Shown: piece after piece, positions 59,331 to 64,000 of the stretch
Numbering within the stretch: the first letter of the stretch is position 1
How the letters are laid out: every line of letters begins with the position of its first letter
Assembly: GCA_964620445.1 (NCBI GenBank)
Contig: CAZUHB010000026.1
Coordinates: forward strand, 21,077-85,076
Length of the DNA stretch: 64,000 bases
From: CAZUHB01 sp964620445
GTDB lineage: Bacteria > Planctomycetota > B15-G4 > CAYZWU01
Direction: 5' to 3'
Made by a program: the position numbers and the translations under genes
The notes under the pieces: model-generated
What the model saw: the letters and a program-made list of their open reading frames with translations, nothing else
What the model was told of the DNA's origin: nothing
Databases searched by the model: none

Positions 59331-59962
59331 CGCGATTGGACTCCGGGGAATCGATTCTTTGTGAATATCGACGCAAACCACATCCTATGGTTATCGCCTC
59401 ACATCCATATATAAATACAAAAGCATGTCACCACGCTATTTAAGTCACTGGATTGATCACAGGATGTCGGCTTGCGAGAACCATAAAGTAGTCCTCTATA
59501 ACTACTTATTCTATTCTGTAATTATCAAAAAGCAATATTGTTTTCTAGATTTCCTGATCCCGCCAACCAAAAGAGGAAAAGATCGCTGCAGAACAGAATC
59601 AGCTGAATAAATAATACAACAACCAGCCCACATATTTCAACCGTATTGAAGGCCTTCTCCGGCGAGAAGAGTCGCCTCTGCCCGGATCGCCGCCTCTGGC
59701 GCCGTGAGCGACAACACCGGGCGCTCCTGATGCCTCAGAAGCACCTACATTGATACAAAAAATTGTCATATCTACGGAGCTTTACAAATATCAAAATTTA
59801 CTGTACCGCGTTCTTGAAAATCGACTTACTGCCATTATCATTGACCCCTTACCGTTCTCTAAGGCGGACGTGCATTGCCATTCCTGATCTTGGCCCCCAG
59901 CACAGCGCCAGTCCACAAGGTCTCTGTCAACAGACACGAACGTTCCAGCAACGAGGCGAAAG
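59331..59962. other. AT-rich divergent intergenic region
   Basis: The 632 bases between the second Asp-box gene and the hdrC-like gene hold no supported coding sequence. The left half (about 59390-59640) is clearly richer in A and T than the window. A small palindrome TTCTC-CGGC-GAGAA lies at 59653-59666. The right part contains the promoter at 59814-59841. Confidence 0.45.
59814..59841 (+). promoter_or_regulatory. candidate promoter for the hdrC-to-flavoprotein operon
   Basis: TTGAAA (59814-59819) and TATCAT (59836-59841) are 16 bases apart. It leaves about 115 bases of leader before the hdrC-like start, where no structured element is obvious. Confidence 0.4.
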
Positions 59963-60370
59963 ATGACGCTGAAAATAACCGACGTGAGCCACGACGACGA
60001 GTTCATCCGCAAGCTCCAGGAAATCAGCGGAGAAGATGTGAGCAAGTGCATGCAGTGCGGCACCTGCACGGGCGGCTGCCCCATGACCGACAAGATGGAC
60101 GGCACGCCGCGACAGATCATGCTCCTCTCCCACTACGGCATGAAGGACAAACTGGCGGCGGACAACACGGTCTGGCTCTGCGCCACATGTAACACATGCT
60201 ATGCGCGTTGCCCACGCGGCATCGAGATTCCCAAGGTGATGGAAGCGATCCGGCAGCTGAAACTTCGCGAGAACATCAACGAGATCGAACCGAACCAGAT
60301 CCCTGAAGAACTCCTGGAAGACGCACCCCAGATCGCCATTGTCAGTTGTTTGAGAAAAAACACCTCTTGA
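59963..60370 (+). CDS. HdrC-like 2[4Fe-4S] protein
   Basis: 135 residues. Two classical motifs, CMQCGTCTGGCP and CATCNTCYARCP, with HdrC-type spacing and a following PKVMEAIRQLKL helix. HdrC passes electrons between a flavoprotein and HdrB. GAGG precedes ATG 59963. It is the first gene of the operon and 22 bases from the HdrB-like gene. It matches HdrC and the corresponding N-terminal part of thiol:fumarate reductase subunit B. Confidence 0.9.
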   Translation: MTLKITDVSHDDEFIRKLQEISGEDVSKCMQCGTCTGGCPMTDKMDGTPRQIMLLSHYGMKDKLAADNTVWLCATCNTCYARCPRGIEIPKVMEAIRQLKLRENINEIEPNQIPEELLEDAPQIAIVSCLRKNTS

Positions 60371-60392
60371 TAATCGAGGATCGACAAGTCCT

Positions 60393-61265
60393 ATGAAGAT
60401 CTGTTACTACCCCGGTTGCACGTTGAAGACCAAGGCCCGTAACCTCGAGGAAGCAGGCATCGAAGCCTTGCGCGCCCTCGATGTGGAGTTGGAAGAGCTG
60501 GAGCGCTGGAATTGCTGCGGTGTGGTTTTCTCCCTCGCCGACGACGATCTGTTGCATCTGCTCGCCCCGATCCGCGATCTGATCCGCGTCAAGGACGCCG
60601 GTTACGACAAGGTCCTCACGCTCTGTTCCATGTGTTACAACACGCTCGCCCGCTCCAATCTGGTCATGAAAGACAACGAGGAGAAGCGCGATACGATCAA
60701 CTCCTTCATGGAAGAGGAGACTGATTATTTCGGCGATGTGCAGGTGATGCATCTTCTCAACTTCCTGCGCGACGAGATCGGGTGGGACAAGGTCAAGGAG
60801 CAGGTCAAGGTGCCCCTCAAGGGCCTCAAGGTTGCCACCAACTACGGCTGCACCCTGACGCGTCCTGACGAGGTGGGAATCGATTCGGCCGAGAATCCGT
60901 CCGTGTTCGAGGACTTCCTCGCCGCGCTCGGCGCCGAACCGATCCATTTTCCGGCGGGAACCGATTGCTGCGGCACCTACCAGGTTCTGGGTAATCCCGA
61001 GGCGGCCGACGACGCTGCCGCGCGGATCATCACATCCGCCGCCGACCATGGAGCCGAGGCGATCGTGTCGAGCTGTCCCCTCTGCGAATACAACGTGGGC
61101 AAGCGCCAGGCCGCGCTCCTCGAGAAGAAGGACGGCCTGACCGAGCTCCCCTCCTTCTACCTCACGCAGCTGATGGCCGTGGCATTCGGAGCGGATCCGG
61201 ACGCACTCGGCTTCGAGCTCAACCACGTGGGCTCGCTGCCCCTGCTCAAGGAGAAGGTGCTCTGA
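60393..61265 (+). CDS. HdrB-like CCG-domain protein
   Basis: 290 residues with two CCG (cysteine-rich) domains. Domain 1 has YYPGCTLKTKA, WNCCGVVFS and CSMCYNTL; domain 2 has NYGCTLTRPDE, DCCGTYQV and CPLCEYNVGK. In HdrB these bind non-cubane 4Fe-4S clusters that reduce disulfides; similar domains occur in GlpC, LutA and SdhE. All Cys seem present. With HdrC and the next two genes it can form a thiol- or quinone-reacting module. Confidence 0.9.
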   Translation: MKICYYPGCTLKTKARNLEEAGIEALRALDVELEELERWNCCGVVFSLADDDLLHLLAPIRDLIRVKDAGYDKVLTLCSMCYNTLARSNLVMKDNEEKRDTINSFMEEETDYFGDVQVMHLLNFLRDEIGWDKVKEQVKVPLKGLKVATNYGCTLTRPDEVGIDSAENPSVFEDFLAALGAEPIHFPAGTDCCGTYQVLGNPEAADDAAARIITSAADHGAEAIVSSCPLCEYNVGKRQAALLEKKDGLTELPSFYLTQLMAVAFGADPDALGFELNHVGSLPLLKEKVL

Positions 61266-61336
61266 CGAGAGAATATCAATCCGAAATGGAAACCATTGTT
61301 TAGTCGTGTTAGTCGACGTGAAGTAAAGAGGAAACC

Positions 61337-62071
61337 ATGAGCGAAGCCGCCACAGACATGAAGGCAAATTTGATTCCCATCTTCATCATGGGCAAGAGGT
61401 ACGACGTGCCCGAATCGCTGACGATCATGAAAGCGATGGAGTACGCCGGTTACCAGTTCATCCGCGGCTGCGGATGCCGCGGCGGCGTCTGCGGCGCCTG
61501 CGGCACTGTCTACCGCAAGCCGGGCGACTACCACATCCGCGTGGGCCTCGCCTGTCAGACCGTGGTCGAGCCGGATATGTACCTGACCCAGATCCCCTTT
61601 TACCCGGCCAACCGGGCCGCCTTCGAGTTCGAAAAGACCTCCGGCGATCCGGAGGACGTGTTCAAGGCGTACCCGGAGCTCTTCCGCTGCGTGGCGTGCA
61701 ATGCCTGCACCAAGGTCTGTCCCATGGATGTGCCTGTCATGGATTATATCTCCGCCATAAAGAGGGGCGACCTCGAGAAAGCGACCGAGCTCTCCTTCGA
61801 CTGCATCCAGTGCGGCCTGTGCGCCACGCGGTGCATGGCCGAGATGGCCCAGTACCACATCGCCCAGATGGTGCGCCGCATCCACGGCGCCAAGGGGACG
61901 CCCAATTCGGATCACACCGACGAGATGGTGGCCGACATCAAGGAGGGCAAGTTCAACGAGGAACTGGCCGTACTGAAGACGAAGAGCCAGGACGAGCTCA
62001 AGGAGATCTACACGTCGCGGCCGATGGAGCCGGCGATGGCGGACGAGTTCTGGAAGCCCGATCAAGAATAA
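61337..62071 (+). CDS. 2Fe-2S/2[4Fe-4S] subunit (SdhB/FrdB-like)
   Basis: 244 residues. A ferredoxin-like N-terminus has CGCRGGVCGACGTV and a later LAC (ligands for 2Fe-2S). Then CVACNACTKVCPMD and CIQCGLCATRCMAE form two 4Fe-4S sites. The C-terminal 60 residues are helical and charged. Compared with SdhB/FrdB, the last 3Fe-4S-type motif is replaced by a 4Fe-4S-type motif. It lies between the HdrB-like and flavoprotein genes and should link them. GAGG precedes the ATG by 5 bases. Confidence 0.85.
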   Translation: MSEAATDMKANLIPIFIMGKRYDVPESLTIMKAMEYAGYQFIRGCGCRGGVCGACGTVYRKPGDYHIRVGLACQTVVEPDMYLTQIPFYPANRAAFEFEKTSGDPEDVFKAYPELFRCVACNACTKVCPMDVPVMDYISAIKRGDLEKATELSFDCIQCGLCATRCMAEMAQYHIAQMVRRIHGAKGTPNSDHTDEMVADIKEGKFNEELAVLKTKSQDELKEIYTSRPMEPAMADEFWKPDQE

Positions 62072-62147
62072 AGCCCCTTAACGAGGCCCGAACACTGAAA
62101 AAAGAGAGTCAAGCCTTTCAGATAGATATTTCAGAAAGAGGTGCACA

Positions 62148-63821
62148 ATGCCTTATCCCGAAGCACTCAAGGAGCTGATCAAGAAGGTCGAGGCCACCCG
62201 GCCCGAGCGTGTGGAACGGAAGAAGAGGGATGAAGAGGTCCCCTTCATGTCGCTCGACGAGCGGGGCGAGATCCTCAAGAAATTCCACCCCGACGCCAAG
62301 GACGAAGGCAGGCGCGAGATCCAGGTAGGACCTTCGAAAGGATACGCCATCGCACACGAGATGGTCGATCTCCTCGAGGCGCGCAGCCGCGTGGAGCCGG
62401 CCAAGGTCGACCTCTCCAAGGCCGAGTACGAGACGGACGTTCTCGTTATCGGCGGCGGCGGAGCGGGAAGCGCGACGGCTCTCCTCGCACAGGAACAGGG
62501 TGCCAAGGTGATCATGGCCACGAAGCTGCGCCACGGCGATGCCAACACCATGATGGCCGAGGGCGGCATCCAGGCCGCCACCAAGGGCGACAAGGATTCG
62601 CCCAGCGTGCACTACCTCGACGTGATGGGCGGCGGCCATTTCGTCAACGTGCCCGACCTCGTGGAAAAGCTCGTCACCGAGGCGCCCGACGTGATCCGCT
62701 GGCTCCTCAGCATGGGCTGCAACTTCGACAAGTTCGACGACGGGCGTCTCAGGAGCCTGCACGGCGGCGGCACGAGCCGCAAGCGCATGCACTCGGCCAA
62801 GGATATCACCGGCGCCGAGATGATGCGCACCGTGCGCGACGAGGTGCGCAACCGCAACGCCGACATCTCCGTTCTCGAGTTCTCCCCCGCGGTGGAGCTC
62901 GTTCTCAACGAGCACGGCCACTGCGCGGGCGCGGTCCTCTTCAACATGGAGACGGAGGAGTATTTCCTGGTCAAGGCCAAGGCCGTGGTCATGGCCACGG
63001 GCGGAAGCGGACGCCTTCACATCCAGAATTTCATGACAACCAACCACTACGGCGCCACGGCCGACGGGATCATCATGGCCTACCGCGCCGGCGTGCCGGT
63101 CTGCTTCCTCCACACCGTGCAGTACCACCCCACGGGAGTGGTCTTTCCGGAGCAGGCAGAGGGGATCTTGATCACCGAGAAGTTCCGCGGCGCGGGCGCC
63201 AACGTGCTCAACGTGAACGGCGATCAGTTCGTGAACGAACGCGAGCCGCGCGACGTGGAAGCCGCCTCTTTCATCCGCGAATGCACGGAACGCGGAGTGG
63301 GCGTGCCCACCCCGTCGGGACGCTTCGGCGTCTGGCTCGACAGCCCGATGATCGACGACCTTCAGGGAGTGGGATACGTGGAAAAGAACTTCCCCGGGAA
63401 GTTCATCCTTTACAAGCGCTTCGACATCGACATCAGCAAGGAGCCGATGCTCGTCTACCCCACGCTCCATTACCAGAACGGCGGCGTCGAGTTCCAGGCC
63501 GACGGCACCACCTGCGTTCCGGGTCTCTTCGTGGCCGGCGAAGTGGGCGGCGGAATCCACGGCGAAAACCGCCTCATGGGCAACTCGCTCCTCGACATCA
63601 TGGTCTTCGGCCGCGTGTCGGGAACGACCGCCGGGCAATACGCGATGACCAGCGCAAAGGAGGGCACGCTCTCGCTCGAGCACGTGGCCAAGTACAACAA
63701 CGACCTGGAGGCGGCAGGTGTGGGACTCGAACGGGTCGCGCCCATGCTGCTCCCTGACTACACCCTGCAGCACGTGAAGGACCGCCAGCTCACGTCCCAC
63801 TACGTGGGCAATGTACGTTAA
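62148..63821 (+). CDS. SdhA/FrdA-like flavoprotein without covalent-FAD histidine
   Basis: 557 residues. An N-terminal extension of about 95 residues precedes the FAD fold TDVLVIGGGGAGSATALLA. The substrate site QYHPTGVVFPEQAEG, the catalytic Arg region EPRDVEAASF and the C-terminal GEVGGGIHGENRLMGNSLL are present. The flavinylation motif SHTxAAQGG reads ANTMMAEGG (Asn133), so FAD is probably not covalently bound, as in L-aspartate oxidase and soluble fumarate reductases. It is the last gene of the operon. Fumarate reduction by thiols or via HdrB, or succinate oxidation, are both possible. Confidence 0.88.
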   Translation: MPYPEALKELIKKVEATRPERVERKKRDEEVPFMSLDERGEILKKFHPDAKDEGRREIQVGPSKGYAIAHEMVDLLEARSRVEPAKVDLSKAEYETDVLVIGGGGAGSATALLAQEQGAKVIMATKLRHGDANTMMAEGGIQAATKGDKDSPSVHYLDVMGGGHFVNVPDLVEKLVTEAPDVIRWLLSMGCNFDKFDDGRLRSLHGGGTSRKRMHSAKDITGAEMMRTVRDEVRNRNADISVLEFSPAVELVLNEHGHCAGAVLFNMETEEYFLVKAKAVVMATGGSGRLHIQNFMTTNHYGATADGIIMAYRAGVPVCFLHTVQYHPTGVVFPEQAEGILITEKFRGAGANVLNVNGDQFVNEREPRDVEAASFIRECTERGVGVPTPSGRFGVWLDSPMIDDLQGVGYVEKNFPGKFILYKRFDIDISKEPMLVYPTLHYQNGGVEFQADGTTCVPGLFVAGEVGGGIHGENRLMGNSLLDIMVFGRVSGTTAGQYAMTSAKEGTLSLEHVAKYNNDLEAAGVGLERVAPMLLPDYTLQHVKDRQLTSHYVGNVR

Positions 63822-63839
63822 GAAGTGCGAAAAAGATCT

Positions 63840-63915
63840 GGGCGGGTCACCGGGATCATGATCCGGCGGCCCGCCCAGAAAGAAACCCCTGCCAGTACGA
63901 CTGACAGGGGTTTTT
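63840..63915 (+). terminator. tandem hairpins ending the HdrCB-flavoprotein operon
   Basis: First, GGGCGGG (63840-63846) pairs with CCCGCCC (63870-63876), with an inner CCGG/CCGG stem. A second stem, AAACCCCTG (63883-63891) with CAGGGGTTT (63905-63913), is continued by T5. The second is the actual intrinsic terminator. Confidence 0.9.
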
Positions 63916-63941
63916 CTGTTGTGTATTAACTTTAATTCCTT

Positions 63942-64000
63942 GCGATGACTATCGCGGCTCTTCGCGATAACTATCGCGGCTCTTCGCAATGGCTATCGCG
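63942..64000. repeat. 22-bp tandem repeat at the window edge
   Basis: Units GCGATGACTATCGCGGCTCT-TC (63942-63963), a copy differing at one base (63964-63985) and a partial third (63986-64000, two changes) run off the window. Each unit contains the near-palindrome CGATNACTATCG. The array may be longer. Confidence 0.75.

Noticed and set aside
63942..64000. CRISPR array
   Set aside because: Units are directly adjacent with no spacers and drift by single bases.

Overview
The window is GC-rich, densely coded bacterial DNA. Several products carry lipoprotein or Sec signal peptides, and there are outer-membrane-type and secreted proteins, so the host is most likely Gram-negative. I cannot place it in a phylum. 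The mix of secreted beta-propeller proteins, a FHA/vWA membrane protein, HdrBC-type redox enzymes and a possible bL37-like ribosomal protein suggests a poorly sampled lineage (Planctomycetota- or FCB-like) with an at least partly anaerobic redox metabolism. No phage, insertion sequence, rRNA or CRISPR array was seen.

Layout. 0-5.3 kb: a secreted ConA-like protein, tRNA-Gly(GCC) with its own promoter and terminator, a TIM-barrel sugar isomerase-like gene, and a striking PDZ protein with Cys- and His-rich tails. 5.3-10.2 kb (minus): comEA-like, nadC, RsbW-like ATPase, VanZ-like, purB, then a degenerate nuclease-fold protein. 10.4-18 kb (plus): a class-V aminotransferase with a CPBP protease, a FHA-TM-vWA protein, and a 1179-residue secreted beta-propeller protein. 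18-20.6 kb (minus): a secreted alpha-toroid protein with a HlyD-like adaptor. 21-26.6 kb: tgt, a 35-residue basic ORF, a toroid lipoprotein, a NYN plus cold-shock-like fusion and a radical SAM protein. 26.8-33 kb: a zinc protein, an SLC12-like transporter, a secreted repeat protein and an Nramp-like transporter.

33.2-37.3 kb is an operon for beta-oxidation-type chemistry: an acyl-CoA dehydrogenase resembling non-decarboxylating glutaryl-CoA dehydrogenase, a thiolase, 3-hydroxyacyl-CoA dehydrogenase and enoyl-CoA hydratase. Then come a beta-barrel-like protein, a Nudix hydrolase, a double-thioredoxin lipoprotein, and addA/addB for double-strand-break processing.

46.7-54.2 kb (minus) is the most system-like locus. 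Four overlapping or abutting genes encode a fused NuoE-NuoF diaphorase, a NuoG-like Fe-S protein fused to an MvhD-like domain, a sarcosine-oxidase-alpha-like Fe-S flavoprotein and a DAO-family amine/amino-acid oxidase. I infer an NAD-linked, possibly bifurcating or confurcating amino-acid/amine dehydrogenase complex; no hydrogenase subunit is present. 54.4-59.3 kb holds two Asp-box beta-propeller paralogues. 60-63.8 kb (plus) encodes HdrC, HdrB, a ferredoxin/4Fe-4S subunit and a SdhA/FrdA-like flavoprotein, together resembling a split thiol:fumarate reductase or a non-classical (E-type) succinate dehydrogenase. A short 22-bp tandem repeat runs off the right edge.
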